Shown: positions 20,001-27,880, numbered from the stretch's first letter. The stretch is 64,000 bases of DNA from Conus ventricosus (GCA_018398815.1 CM031620.1:68545927-68609926), one strand, 5' to 3'. Numbers and translations: made by a program. The notes: generated from the sequence alone by a model not told the origin.

Positions 20001-22121
20001 ATAGAGGAAATCCTCAAATTTCTGTAGATACCAAGATTGTTTCCCTTAGATCGCACAACTACATGTGAAAATTTGAGTAAATCGTCGATCACTGGCAGCC
20101 GACGCGTCAGTGCCAAGCACTCCACCCATCGCCCGCCAGGTGATCGACGAGGCGCCAATGAGTTAATCCAGTGGATCCCAAGCATAAAGTGTCACTTCAG
20201 ATACAAACATATGCACATCCACAGTTTTCTGTTCAAGCCATCTTGAAGAATGTCTGATAAATAGAGATACTTTCATCGGCACTTTTTAAATTTTCTGTTT
20301 AACCCAATGCCTACCAGATCGACCGAGATCGACGCGAGATTTCCTCTTTCTGAATACCGGATCGACCGAGATCGACCGCTGAATACTCTGTCAATGACTT
20401 TCGTTTTCACCATCGCATATCCCAGAATGCAATTGCGACAGAAGAGTCTTCCGGTACTTCCGTTTCTGGATGCCATTTTGGTTTTTGTTGCATGAGTTTT
20501 GGTGGAGTAGTTTCACTGCTGTGAATTTTCAAATTTCGGATTTTTTTTCGCGAAGATTTTCTGGGAAAATGGCGGATCAAGTAACTATGCAACTTGCAGA
20601 ATTCATTTTCTGAAGTGATATTGATGAAGAGAGCGTATTTGCGGGCTACACTTTTGAAGAAGATTTGAAGCAAGATGATTCGGACGTCAATCTTGACCTA
20701 GTTATGAATAAAGATCGACTGCTGACTGATTTTGAGGCCAGAATCAATAATGATTCAGGCGATGATAATGACGACGTCGAATAGCCCATTGCTGCTGGGC
20801 CCAGACCCCCAAAAAAAGAAAATTCGAAAAACAAAACTTGCTGGAGATTCAATTTTTGACTGGAGTGGTTGGCTACAAAAAGTGAAGCCCCCCAAAAGTT
20901 TCCCTTGTTTTGATAGCCAGGAAACTGGGTCAGTCAGTGGGTGTGTCCCACGATTTGCCTGTAGGAGCATCACCTTTAGCCTTTTGATTTCAGAAGATAA
21001 TGTTGCTTATAGCCCAGCCGACCGCAAAGGGCCATATCAGGGCTGATTTTGATTTCAGAAGAATTTTGGCAGACTTTTAACGAGAAACAAATTTATTTGC
21101 TGCACAAAAGCAAGCAGAAAAGGATGAACATAAACTCTGGCCTGAAATAAAAACTGCCTGTTTATCAAAAAGCAAAGAGGAGCCGGATAAGAGGTACATC
21201 ATCACCACAGTGTGTGTGTGTGTGTGTGTGTGTTGGGGGGGGGGGGGGGGGGGGGGGGGGGAAGGGGGGGGGTTGCTCAGTGCACTTGTGCAAAAGCACA
21301 TTTTTGTTGAATTCCATCACAATCTAAAGCCCAGTATTCAGTAATCTGTTATTTTTTCCCCTCAGTAGTTAGAAGACAAATCTTCTTGTATGTGCCTTCA
21401 GTTTAACAAAATTGTTGAAGTTTGGGTGGTTGTTTTTTGCTTCACAACAAAAGTTGATTATTTAGTGTGCATACCACACAGAATGACTTTATTTTGTTCC
21501 TGAAGGTTTCAGTACTTTGTTTAGACTTGGAAAATCACTCTGTGCTCCTAATCCATGATGTTCTGTGGGTACAGTGAATTTAGGGAAAATTGTTTTAGCA
21601 CCGAGAACACCGAAGTACAGTTAGTCTGTTCGTTTGTTTTTTTTTCCTCGTGTACCAGTTCATTATATGGGGGGAAATGGCTGTTTTGGATGGAGTGATG
21701 TCTTTGAATTTTTTTCATTACTTTTACAGAATAGATAAGTTAAAAACAAATTTTCTGTTGAGGTTTCTTTATGGCAAGTGTGTATGTGTTGCGGAGTTAC
21801 CTCTCTTGGCATGGTATTCTCATAGTCATATAGCCAAAGTCATGCGGTAGGCAGAGGGTTAACATGCCTTCAGCTCTGGTGATGGCCTGGCTTTTATAGC
21901 AGTATGACTTTGATACCTGTGCTGTACCTGTGTTTTGTTTGTTTTGTCGTCTGTATTGTTCACATTATCTGCCATTGCTTTCTGTGGGACCTCAGGAGGA
22001 TGCGAAGATGCGTGACGTGGTCCTGGCCATCCGTGCAGACGAGGCTCATCACCGCCTGGTGAACCACACGCTGGCCTCCATGAAGCGGGACCAGTTCAAC
22101 CCCTACAAGCCGGGCCAGTAG
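3379..22121 (+). CDS. AOX: Alternative oxidase gene, eight visible exons (5' end missing)
   Basis: AOX is a diiron ubiquinol:oxygen oxidoreductase of the inner mitochondrial membrane. It bypasses complexes III and IV and reduces oxygen to water without pumping protons. Eight exons join in consistent phase to give about 300 residues covering the whole catalytic core. The order is: a polar linker, [27 protein letters not shown] (first Glu ligand), EEAENERMH (ExxH), LEEEAVKTY (Glu) and RADEAHHR (second ExxH). All six iron ligands are present. Animal AOX proteins are usually 330-400 residues, so the targeting peptide and start codon lie in exon(s) left of the window. Introns are 1850, 2521, 2403, 3849, 560, 1559 and 5101 nt. 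The one defect is a single-base deficit in exon 5. No polyadenylation signal was recognised downstream. Confidence 0.95.
4025..4080. repeat. (GT)n/(GC)n microsatellite in AOX intron 1
   Basis: A (GT)n tract followed by a short (GC)n run, with a second short (GT)n at 4114-4129. The rest of the intron (3595-5444) shows nothing coding. Confidence 0.9.
5070..5140. repeat. (CA)n microsatellite in AOX intron 1
   Basis: A pure CA dinucleotide run with one CCC interruption at 5090-5093. Confidence 0.95.
5445..5508 (+). CDS. AOX: AOX exon 2
   Basis: A 64-nt exon encoding [21 protein letters not shown], the AOX segment with the conserved HKPP and GFVDK motifs. The acceptor is TTTTTTGCAG ending at 5444 and the donor is GTCTGT at 5509. 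It starts with one base that completes Trp and ends on a codon boundary. Confidence 0.93.
5509..6623. other. First part of AOX intron 2, no recognised feature
   Basis: AT-rich intronic sequence. A Cys-containing open frame of 115 codons starting at 6007 has no recognisable domain and is probably chance. Confidence 0.6.
6624..7528 (+). mobile_element. tRNA-headed long SINE, copy A (reference copy)
   Basis: A retroposon of about 890 bp. The head is tRNA-like: an A-box-like TGGCAAAGTGGTTAG at 6646-6660 and a perfect B box GGTTCGAATCC at 6690-6700, which are internal RNA polymerase III promoter elements. The body continues through about 780 bp and ends near 7478 in A-rich sequence with CAAA repeats. 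The 12-bp AAATTGTATGTA at 6624-6635 lies just before the head. It recurs with at most one mismatch right after the tail, consistent with a target-site duplication. Related copies occur near 11441, 12957, 28958 (reverse), 37750 (reverse) and 58600 (reverse). The body between the first 350 bp and the tail is non-tRNA and unrecognised. Confidence 0.85.
7529..7773. repeat. 20-bp minisatellite grown from the SINE A target duplication
   Basis: About twelve units of 20 bp (AATCGTATGTAAGTGTAACA and variants with AATTG). The first part of each unit matches the 12-bp sequence upstream of SINE A (6624-6635). Confidence 0.93.
8030..8121 (+). CDS. AOX: AOX exon 3
   Basis: A 92-nt exon encoding [19 protein letters not shown] followed by a charged stretch ending KKWI. 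The acceptor is TATTTCAG ending at 8029 and the donor is a consensus GTAAGT at 8122. Two bases (AA) are left over and are completed to Lys by the next exon. A (GT)n tract begins about 20 nt after the donor. Confidence 0.93.
8142..8362. repeat. Two (GT)n microsatellites after the AOX exon 3 donor
   Basis: GT runs at about 8142-8195 and 8297-8361, separated by about 100 bp that also contains short GT runs. The first begins 20 nt downstream of the donor. Confidence 0.95.
8640..8745 (-). mobile_element. Fragment related to the 49.9-kb foldback element
   Basis: The stretch with CATTTCGACCTCTTGGGTG and TTCTTCAGGCAAAACAAA matches, with changes, the centre of the inverted-repeat element at 49914-50193. 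On the minus strand it reads CTGAAGA...GAGGTCGAAA, which resembles a decayed hammerhead core. Confidence 0.55.
8915..9970 (+). mobile_element. 3' part of a second LINE family, copy 1
   Basis: The conceptual protein patches are [20 protein letters not shown], a Cys/His patch [17 protein letters not shown], and from 9272 an open frame of 132 codons. The open frame contains [20 protein letters not shown] then [20 protein letters not shown] and [18 protein letters not shown]...ELTVP followed by a C-terminal AEAAER-SxW block is the usual end of a widespread animal non-LTR retrotransposon protein. The spacing recalls a PD-(D/E)xK-type nuclease, but that assignment is inference. The CPLC patch is frame-broken by one missing C. 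Downstream, 9701-9970 holds a tRNA-like segment (TGGCTCAGTGGTTAAAG; B box at 9774-9784) and a conserved 3' end. The same arrangement recurs at 42959-43564. Confidence 0.8.
9971..10405. repeat. About 50-bp minisatellite after LINE copy 1
   Basis: About nine diverged units with the core ATAATTATTATTGCCCTGTT and TTATGGATATGTTTG, starting immediately after the LINE 3' end. Confidence 0.9.
10525..10643 (+). CDS. AOX: AOX exon 4, first iron-ligand Glu
   Basis: A 119-nt exon encoding [19 protein letters not shown] and [14 protein letters not shown]. The Glu of [10 protein letters not shown] is the first diiron ligand and the block is among the most conserved in the family. The acceptor is ATGGCAG ending at 10524 and the donor is GTAACT at 10644. 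It ends with the first base of a Glu codon. Confidence 0.96.
10885..11010 (+). mobile_element. Degenerate SINE head
   Basis: The stretch with GGAGCAGCGATTAGTGTC, then GGGAGGTAGTGGGTTGGAGC and CCTCTGCCCTGGCTGGC, aligns with the head of SINE copies A and B. The B box is mutated. Downstream similarity is lost. Confidence 0.5.
11168..11378. repeat. 71-bp tandem repeat, three units
   Basis: Three units containing AAGCATCTCATGACAGA and GTGATATAGAGTGTCT. It lies in AOX intron 4. Confidence 0.92.
11849..12232. repeat. 32-bp minisatellite, 12 units, inside SINE B
   Basis: Exactly twelve 32-bp units with the core TCATGGTGACCTCAGTGTCG. The single-copy counterpart in SINE A is TCATGGTGACCTCAGTTTCG near 7050-7070. 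Confidence 0.97.
12513..12866. repeat. 26-bp minisatellite, about 13 units, inside SINE B
   Basis: Units of 26 bp with the core GGCCGGACTGGTCAGGCTTT. The matching place in SINE A is the G/C-rich block near 7370-7430 (CCGACCGGGCTGTGGCTGTG). Stop-free frames across it are repeat artefacts. Confidence 0.93.
12957..13760 (+). mobile_element. Degenerate long SINE, copy C, with a 60-bp array
   Basis: Fragmentary SINE similarity: GACCTCAGTGTTCATTTCC, then GTTGGATGATGTGGTGTGG, then AAGGAGTGCTCACTTGTC. These occur in the order seen in SINE A (7057-7200). The last matched segment has expanded into the 60-bp array. Confidence 0.65.
13146..13750. repeat. 60-bp minisatellite, ten units, inside SINE C
   Basis: Ten 60-bp units with the core TGACTCAGTAATTAGTGTCA. 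The SINE A counterpart is GCTCCACGACTAAGCAATTA then TTGTCGTCAGTAGG near 7193-7227. Units are very similar; later ones share GCTCCATG and GTGGTTTG variants, indicating recent directional spread. Confidence 0.97.
13809..13828. repeat. Poly-C run
   Basis: A run of about 18 C (poly-G on the other strand) in AOX intron 4. Confidence 0.9.
13975..14095. repeat. (CTGT)n / CT-rich microsatellite
   Basis: CTGT tetranucleotides mixed with CTCTCT in AOX intron 4. Confidence 0.9.
14122..14365. repeat. 33-bp pyrimidine-rich minisatellite, about seven units
   Basis: The unit core is CTCCTTCCATATCTTCCTAT. It is strongly pyrimidine-biased and ends about 130 bp upstream of the exon 5 acceptor. Confidence 0.95.
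14493..14584 (+). CDS. AOX: AOX exon 5, ExxH motif, one base short
   Basis: It encodes EEAENERMH, containing the Glu and His of the first ExxH iron-binding motif, then [21 protein letters not shown] in a different frame. The phases of the neighbouring exons require 93 nt but 92 are present. The missing base lies just after the His codon, where the sequence reads CAC TGATGACG instead of the expected CAC CTG ATG ACG. As written, translation stops at TGA. The acceptor is TTGGATTCAG ending at 14492 and the donor is GTGAGA at 14585. The rest of the gene is intact, and a one-base drop in a short C run is a common consensus error, so an assembly error is the likelier cause. A real null allele is the alternative. 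Confidence 0.9.
14585..14668 (+). repeat. 21-bp tandem repeat that copies the exon 5 splice donor
   Basis: Four identical 21-bp units, each starting GTGAGAGAATG and ending TTCAACAG. A fifth partial unit (GTGAGAAC) follows at 14669. The first unit begins exactly at the donor of AOX exon 5, so each boundary recreates a CAG/GTGAG donor. The unit is a multiple of three and is open in the AOX frame; each retained unit would add seven residues. Confidence 0.95.
15145..15257 (+). CDS. AOX: AOX exon 6, third Glu ligand
   Basis: A 113-nt exon encoding [20 protein letters not shown] and [17 protein letters not shown]. The LEEEAVKTY block holds the Glu iron ligand of the third conserved AOX region. The acceptor is GTGTGCAG ending at 15144 and the donor is GTAAAC at 15258. 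Two starting bases complete a Gly codon with exon 5, and it ends on a codon boundary. Confidence 0.96.
15298..15366. repeat. (GT)n microsatellite after the AOX exon 6 donor
   Basis: Nearly pure GT, beginning 40 nt after the donor. Three short ATGACACTAAACAACATGCA-like repeats follow at 15456-15545. Confidence 0.95.
15778..16111. repeat. 33-bp minisatellite, ten units
   Basis: Units with the core GAAATTGTTTGTTAAGGGCC, almost identical to each other. Because 33 is a multiple of three, frames stay open on both strands. Confidence 0.97.
16225..16285. repeat. (CA)n microsatellite
   Basis: A CA run preceded by CGCACGCACG, in AOX intron 6. Confidence 0.95.
16817..16894 (+). CDS. AOX: AOX exon 7
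   Basis: A 78-nt exon of 26 whole codons encoding [20 protein letters not shown] then RYWKLP. The W-x-x-x-PAP-x-xAIxYW pattern is conserved between the third and fourth iron-ligand motifs of AOX. The acceptor is CTGTGCAG ending at 16816 and the donor is GTAAGT at 16895. Confidence 0.96.
17034..17062. repeat. Poly-T run in AOX intron 7
   Basis: A long T homopolymer shortly before the 24-bp array. Confidence 0.9.
17158..17636. repeat. 24-bp minisatellite with 11-bp partial units
   Basis: About 19 units with the core TCCTCCAATCTGGCTGTCTC, interrupted five times by a short CTCGTCTCAAT unit. Confidence 0.95.
18285..18860. repeat. Two noisy minisatellites (about 58 bp and about 36 bp)
   Basis: 18285-18500 repeats GCAGGAGGAGTG, GAGGCAGGGGAGCAGAAGAG and CATGAGGTGGTGATGG. 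18520-18860 repeats TTTGCTGAAAGGACTGCACT and GATCAGAGCCATGTG. Units differ mainly by scattered one-base losses, which suggests poor consensus quality. Confidence 0.8.
19073..19091. repeat. Poly-G run
   Basis: A run of 19 G in AOX intron 7. Confidence 0.9.
19309..20166. mobile_element. Candidate piggyBac-like non-autonomous element
   Basis: An 858-bp interval bounded by TTAA at 19309-19312 and at 20163-20166. The left end reads TTAACTCAGTGCAGACGC. The right end, inverted, reads TTAACTCATTGGCGCC. Only about 8 bp are perfect. The neighbouring piggyBac element begins TTAACCCAATGCC, a similar terminus. TTAA target duplication is the hallmark of the piggyBac superfamily. No coding capacity was seen. 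Confidence 0.45.
20569..21200 (+). pseudogene. piggyBac-like transposase N-terminal pseudogene
   Basis: The start codon at 20569 is followed by [14 protein letters not shown], a TGA, then an acidic stretch ending [10 protein letters not shown] and TAG at 20782. A second frame continues with a basic [10 protein letters not shown] segment and [17 protein letters not shown]. It is then interrupted by a 49-bp insertion at 20998-21046. A third patch reads FRRILADF then [20 protein letters not shown]. Acidic N-terminus, basic patch and the ETNLFA block resemble the start of piggyBac (DDE_Tnp_1_7) transposases. The catalytic DDD region is absent, so it cannot be active. The family call rests on pattern resemblance plus the TTAA end. 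Confidence 0.55.
20982..21062 (-). mobile_element. 49-bp insertion with 16-bp target duplication
   Basis: TTTTGATTTCAGAAGA occurs at 20982-20997 and again at 21047-21062. Between them lie 49 bp containing TGTTGCTTATAGCCCAGC and GACCGCAAAGGGCCATATCA. The same core occurs at 30946-31005 with its own target duplication, at about 39755-39812, and at the window end. On the minus strand it ends in a TTATC-type tail, as expected of a very short 5'-truncated LINE or SINE 3' end. Confidence 0.8.
21211..21272. repeat. (GT)n followed by long poly-G
   Basis: GT repeat at 21211-21232, then a G run of about 28 with an A interruption after it. Confidence 0.9.
21996..22121 (+). CDS. AOX: AOX terminal exon, second ExxH motif and stop
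   Basis: It encodes [20 protein letters not shown] then [20 protein letters not shown] and Gln, ending at TAG (22119-22121). RADEAHHR supplies the last Glu and His of the diiron site and is the strongest signature of the family. The acceptor is GGGACCTCAG ending at 21995. The 3' UTR begins at 22122. It contains T-rich runs near 22440-22550 and no obvious AATAAA. Confidence 0.97.
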   Translation, partial: EDAKMRDVVLAIRADEAHHRLVNHTLASMKRDQFNPYKPGQ

Positions 22122-22740
22122 GATGACTGCCAGCGACACACCAGACCTGTGAGGCCTGGAGGGGGTGGAGGGCTTGCTGCTCTTGTTTGTGCACCCGTGT
22201 GGAGGAGAGAAAGACCAGAGTTTCAGAGCTTCCCTCCTGAAGTGCTGGGAGATGGGGAAATCGGGTCGGTGTGGAGATGGAGGGGGAATGTTTGTATCGA
22301 GTTCAGGGTGGGGGTGGGGCTACGTGGACTTTGTACGGAGTCGAGGGTCAGCCACACAGAGTTCTGTCTGTGAGAGGTCAAAGGGATCATTTCAGTCTCT
22401 GTGTTCTGGAAATTCTCAAAGTTGCTTCTGTTCTGCACTTTTTATTATTTTTTTCTGTAAAAGGTTTTTTCTTTCTTGTTCTGTTCTGTTTTTTGGGGTT
22501 TTTTTTAGAGAGAGTCTTCTGTTCTTTTTAAAATGTTTTTTTTTCTTTAACAGTAAGGCAGAGTAGAATGAGCTCTAGTTGGTCATTCTGCTGTGCTAAG
22601 AAGACAACTTTCTTTTGTTCCAGACATGTTTTGGAGTGACTTTGTTTCATCCTGGTGGTGATAGATTAAGTACAACAACCGGGACATTTCATCAGCCCTT
22701 ATTTTGTCTGTCTTTAAGTTTCAGGTGCTTTGGAATATGT
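22122..22740 (+). other. AOX 3' UTR and immediate flank
   Basis: G-rich just after the stop and T-rich at 22440-22555. The transcript end cannot be placed. Confidence 0.5.
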
Positions 22741-23290
22741 CGGTGACTGTGTGGTCTATGGTGGATGTTTGAAGAGTTAATGGTGCTGTTGATGATCTCA
22801 GTGGCTGTATGTTTGAGGCTGGATATCGGAGGAGTTAAGTGGAGTCATTAATCTCCTCAGTGACTGTTCTATGTAGGATTTTTTACATGTTTAGAAGTAC
22901 CATTGATTATCTCAGTGATTGTGTTCCATGGTGAAAGTTTATGGAGTTGAGAGGTGCTGTTAATTATGTCAGTGACTGTTGTGTGTTGGATATCTGCAAA
23001 ATCAAGTGAAACCGTTACTCTTAGTGGCTGTGTTCTATGCTGGATGTCTGAAGAGTTTAACAGTTCTGTTGATCACTTCAGTGTCTGTGATACGTGGCTG
23101 TGTTCTGTGCTGGATGTCTGAAGAGTTTAACAGTTCTGTTGATCATTTCAGTGTCTGTGATACGTGCTGGATGTAAGGCCTGAGGAGCAAGTGGTGCTGT
23201 TAGTTATCTCCATGACTGTGTACTTTGTTGGATGTCTGAGTTGTTAGTTATCTCCATGACTGTGTACTTTGTTGGATGTCTGAGTTGAGT
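22740..23290. repeat. Decayed array of about 62-70 bp units
   Basis: Diverged units with GTGTTCTATGCTGGATGTCT and GTTGATCACTTCAGTGTCTG themes. The last two full units are nearly identical (23030-23160). Confidence 0.8.
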
Positions 23291-23483
23291 GGCACGTTGA
23301 TTCTGTCTGACCATGATGAACGTCCTGGGAATTATATTGTATATGTTGAGTTTTGAAAGATAGGTGCCTTTTGTGTTGGACACGCTTTGATATCTACTAT
23401 CTTCTCCATGGCTGGCTAAGTGTAAACCATGTAAACATGACTATCCCCCGAACAGTGAGCTAAAAGTCACATTGGGTTGTTTT

Positions 23484-23845
23484 GCAGTGGAGCAAGAAAG
23501 AGTGAGTTGACGCAGATTGTCAAATTGAAGAGTTTGATAGATTGTGATTTGACTGTCATGTTTTTTACATAGTGTTCTGTGGAAAGATACAAATTTCTAC
23601 AAGTTGGAAAATTCCTCCTTACTTTTTTCTGATGGAAACTGTCTTTGATGAGGTTTGCAAACTTGCAGTGGAGCAAGAAAGAGTGAGTTGACGCAGATTG
23701 TCAAATTGAAGAGTTTGATAGATTGTGATTTGACTGTCATGTTTTTTACATAGTGTTCTGTGGAAAGATACAAATTTCTACAAGTTGGAAAATTCCTCCT
23801 TACTTTTTTCTGATGGAAACTGTCTTTGATGAGGTTTGCAAAATT
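23484..23845. repeat. 181-bp tandem duplication
   Basis: Two near-identical copies, beginning GCAGTGGAGCAAGAAAGAGT at 23484 and 23665. Both are also present in the second block, at about 32768 and 32937. Confidence 0.95.
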
Positions 23846-24199
23846 GCGGCAAGTTTTCACAAAAGAGCTATTGGTGGAGAGGGAGTCTCCTGTAACCGAT
23901 GTGCTTGGTTTTATTTGTCTGATCTGTGTGAGAGGGGATCTCCTGTAACTGATGGTAGATCTGGTTTTATTTCTCTGATTGAAAATGCTATGCAGCGCTG
24001 AAAGAAGAGAAAAGGACACTATGAGGAAGTTGTGGCAACACAAAAAAAAGAAGAAAAAAGCAAACAAGAAGAGGGAGGGGAGGAGGGAGACGCGATGTTG
24101 TCAATGTGAACAGAGACGATCAGAGATTTTGTTAGTCAGAACATAGCAGCACCCCTAAAACAAACACAATGTTTTTGAGTATGCGGAGTTTTTGTTTGT

Positions 24200-24410
24200 T
24201 TGTTTTTGCTGTAGCATAAGCCCTGTGCAGTTTTTGGCTGTTAGCATAAGCCTGTGCAGTTGTTGCTGTATAGCATAAGCCCTGGCCTGCAGTTGTTGCT
24301 GTATAGATAAGCCCTGTGCAGTGTGTGCTGTAGCATAGCCCTGTGAGTTTTGCTGTAGCATAAGACCTGTGCAGTGTTGCCTGTAGCATAAGCCCATGTG
24401 CAGTTGTTCT
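24200..24410. repeat. Noisy short-unit array
   Basis: About seven units with the core GTAGCATAAGCCCTGTGCAG, each with small indels. Copied at about 33455-33640. Confidence 0.85.
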
Positions 24411-24999
24411 GACAAATTAATGTAGGTTGTATCGTTCAGGTTGGAGGACAGTATGATAGGACATCGCTCATATTTTATTGCCTGAAAATAGAAGCTATTA
24501 GGTTATTAAAGACACAATGCTTGGGTTATTGAACAGCAGAGACCCGACCACTCACACTGTTCCATATCTTTTGATCTCCCTTGATCTTGAATGGATCCTC
24601 ATTGCATAGGCTCAACAGATTCTCCCCTACATTTTATACTGTTTGCATAATTGCTTTTATTTTTAGTTTTTAAGCACTTTTTTTCCTCTCCAGAAATTTT
24701 CTTTTTGTTCCATTATACTACCCTTCGCTGGGTGCTTTGGGGTGCAGTTGGATTCTTTTTTGAACCCTTGGTGTTGAGAACACCACAGAATTATGGTGAC
24801 TTTGGTGTGTCTCGATTTGGACACCAAGTGCACAGACACAATCAGCCCGTGTCTCCCTGATGAGTCCGCTCCAGCGGACGAAAGGTAGGAGAAGGCAATA
24901 CAAATAGATCTGCCTTCGAACGGGACAGTACGATGGTTCCCTCAGGCCTGCTAGTGACAGGGTTTCTCATATTTTCAATATTCCCCCCATTTTTTTTCT

Positions 25000-25003
25000 C
25001 TTT

Positions 25004-25059
<56 letters not shown>
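25000..25059. repeat. Poly-T run
   Basis: About 50 consecutive T. The same run occurs in copy 2 at about 34176-34222. Confidence 0.95.
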
Positions 25060-25063
<4 letters not shown>

Positions 25064-25139
25064 TCAAATCTTTGCCAAGTCTTACTATAATAACTGAAGA
25101 ACTGTTACCTGGACGTGTTTTCACCCACTATTTATTGTT

Positions 25140-27486
25140 CAGTGGTTTGTAAAGCTCAGTTGGAGGACAGTAAGATCGGTATGTTTTCATATCTTATTGC
25201 CTGAAAATAAAATGCTGATCAGGTTGTAAAGTTCAGTGGAGGGCACAGTATGATCGGTATGTTTCATATCTTATTGCCTGAAAATAGAATGCTGTCAGGT
25301 TGTAATGTCAGTTGGAGGACAGTATGGTAGGTATGTTTTTCATATCTTATCGCCTGAAAATAGGAATTGCTGTCAGGATGTAAAGTTCAGTTGGAGGACA
25401 GTATGATAGTATGTTCTATCTTATGCCCTGAAAATAGAATGCCTCGTAAGGTTGGTAATAGGTTCAGTTGGAGGACAGTATGATAGGTATGTTTCCATAT
25501 CTATCGCCTGAAAATAGAATGCTGTCAGGTTGTAAAGTTCAGTTGGAGGGACAGTCTATGACTAGGTATCGTTTCATATTTATCGCCTGAAAATAGAATG
25601 CTGTCAGGTTGTAAAGTTAGTTTGGAGGGACAGTTAGATAGGTATGTTTCATATCTTATCGCCTGAAAAATACGGAATTGCACGTTCAGGTTTGTAAGTA
25701 CAGTTGGAGGACCGTCTGATAGGTATGTTTCAATCTTATTGCCTGAAAATAGAAAGCTGTCAGGTTGTAAAGTTCAGTTGGCGGGACGTAAGATAGGTAT
25801 GTTTCAATATCTTATTGCCTGACAAATAGCAATGCGGTCAGGTTGCTAAAGTTCAGTTGGAGGGAAGACAGTATGATAGGTATGTTTCATATCATATTGC
25901 CTGAAATATAAAATTTAGAATGCCTGTGTTCAGGTTGTAAGTCTCAGCTTGGAGGACAGTTATGATAGGTATGTTTCATATCGTAAATTACCTGAAAATA
26001 GGAATGCTGTCAGGTTGTAAAGTTCAGTTGAGGGAACAGTCTGGTAGGTATTTTTCATATCTTATCTGCCTGGAAAATAGAATGATGTCCGGTTGTAAAG
26101 TTCTGTTGGAGGGACAGTATGATGGTATGTGTCTTATCTTATCGCTCTGAAAATAGAATGCTGTCAGGTTTGTAAAGTCAGTTGCGAGAGGGCACAGTAA
26201 GATAGGGTATGTTTCATATCTTAGCGCCTGAAATTGAATTGCTGTCAGGTTGTAAGTTCAGGGGGAGGACAGTATGATAGGTACTGCTAGTTCATATCTT
26301 ATGCCTGAAACATAGAATGCTGTCGGTTGTAAAGTTCAGTTGGAGGGACAGGTATGATAGCGTATGTTTCATATCTTATCGCCTGAAAATAGAATGCTGT
26401 AGGGTTGTAAAGTTCGTTGGGGACAGTCATGATAGGTGTTTCATATCTTATCGCCTGAAATGAATGCTGTCAGGTTGTAAAGTTCAGTTGGAGGACAGTA
26501 TGAGGTATGTTCATATATCTATTGCCCTGAAAATAGATGCTGTCCGGTTGTAAAGTTCAGTTGGGAGAACAGTATGATAGGTAGGTTTCATATCTCTATT
26601 AGCCTGGTAAAAATAGAATGCTGTCAGGCTGTAAGTCAGTTGTGAGGACAGTATGATAGGTATGTTTATATTTATCGCCTGAAAATAGAATGCTGTCAGG
26701 TTGTAAAGTTCGTTGGAGGACAGTAGGATAGGTATGTTTCATATCATATTGCCTGAAAATAGGGAATGCTGTAGGTTGTTAAAGTTCAGTTGGGGCACAG
26801 TATGATCAGGTATGTTTCATATTTATTGCCTGAAAATTGAATGCTGTCAGGTCCGTAACAGTTCAGTTGGAGCGGAGGACAGTTGATAGGTATGTTTCAT
26901 ATCTTATCGCCTGAAATAGAATGCTGTCAGGTTGTATAAGTTCAGTTGGAGGACCAGTATGATAGGTGTTTTCATATCTTATCGCCTGGAAAAATAGAAT
27001 GCTGTCAGGTTGTAAAGTTCAGTTGGAAGACTCAGTATGATAGGTATGTTTCATATCTTATTGCCTGAAAATAGAATGCTGTCAGGTTGTAAAGTTTCAG
27101 TTGGAGGACAGTATGATAGGTATGTTTCATATCTTATTGCCTGAAAAAAATTTTAGTAGTGAATGCTATTTTTAAAAGGTTGCGTAAAAGTTCAGTTGGA
27201 GGACAGTATGATAGGTATGTTTCATATCTTACTGCCTGAAAATAGAATGCTGTCAGGTTGTAAAGTTCAGTTGGAGGACAGTATGATAGGTATGTTTCAT
27301 ATCTTACTGCCTGAAAATAGAATGCTGTCAGGCTGTAAAGTTCAGTTGGAGGACAGTATGATAGGTTTATGTTTCCCTATCTTACTGCCTGAAAATAGAA
27401 TGCTGTCAGGTTGTAAAGTTCAGTTGGAGGACAGTATGATAGGTATGTTTCATATCTTACTGCCTGAAAATAGAATGCTGTCAGCC
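25140..27486. repeat. 75-bp minisatellite, about 31 units
   Basis: The unit contains GTTGTAAAGTTCAGTTGGAG, then ACAGTATGATAGGTATG, then CCTGAAAATAGAATGCTGTC. The middle of the array carries many scattered one-base indels, whereas the last five units (27060-27486) are clean and nearly identical. A lone diverged unit lies at 24430-24505. The 75-bp unit is a multiple of three, so the clean end stays open in one frame. Confidence 0.95.
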
Positions 27487-27580
27487 CAGGGACTGCATGA
27501 CAGAGAGGATTCTGTTCATGATGACAGAGAGAGGATTCTGTTCATGATGACAGAGAGAGGATTTGTTCATGATGACTTTC
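27487..27580. repeat. 27-bp tandem repeat, three units
   Basis: Units with GATGACAGAGAGAGGATTCT and GTTCAT directly after the 75-bp array. Confidence 0.9.
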
Positions 27581-27794
27581 TTACAACTTTGAAATTCCAG
27601 CCTTGATTTTTGCATACAGTGACAAGTTTACACTGGCCTGAAAGTATTTAGAGAAGGCGGGATGGTGTGGGTTTTTGTTTCTTGTCCTTCTACAATCAGA
27701 ATTAAAAATGCATAGTGTAAGGATGGATTTTTTGTTTGGTTTTTGTGTGGTCAAAAAGGAAGTAAGTGCATTTCTTTTTGATCAGTATCTCTTA

Positions 27795-27796
<2 letters not shown>

Positions 27797-27829
<33 letters not shown>

Positions 27830-27880
27830 CAGCATGTGCCTGCATGCATGCGTGAGTGAGTGATGTGTGTGTGTGTGTGT
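27797..27880. repeat. (GT)n microsatellite
   Basis: GT runs at 27797-27829 and 27864-27880. The following sequence to about 28920 shows no recognised feature. Confidence 0.9.

Larger units (their letters stand above)
20299..21200 (+). mobile_element. Truncated piggyBac-like transposon, 5' end and transposase start
   Basis: It starts at a TTAA (20299) followed by CCCAATGCC and two subterminal copies of ATCGACCGAGATCGAC. The conceptual transposase begins at 20569 and is broken; it is described in the next entry. The element fades after about 21200, before a GT run and poly-G tract. No 3' end was found. Confidence 0.6.

Noticed and set aside
25140..27486. CRISPR-like array
   Set aside because: Units are contiguous 75-bp repeats with no unique spacers, in animal DNA.
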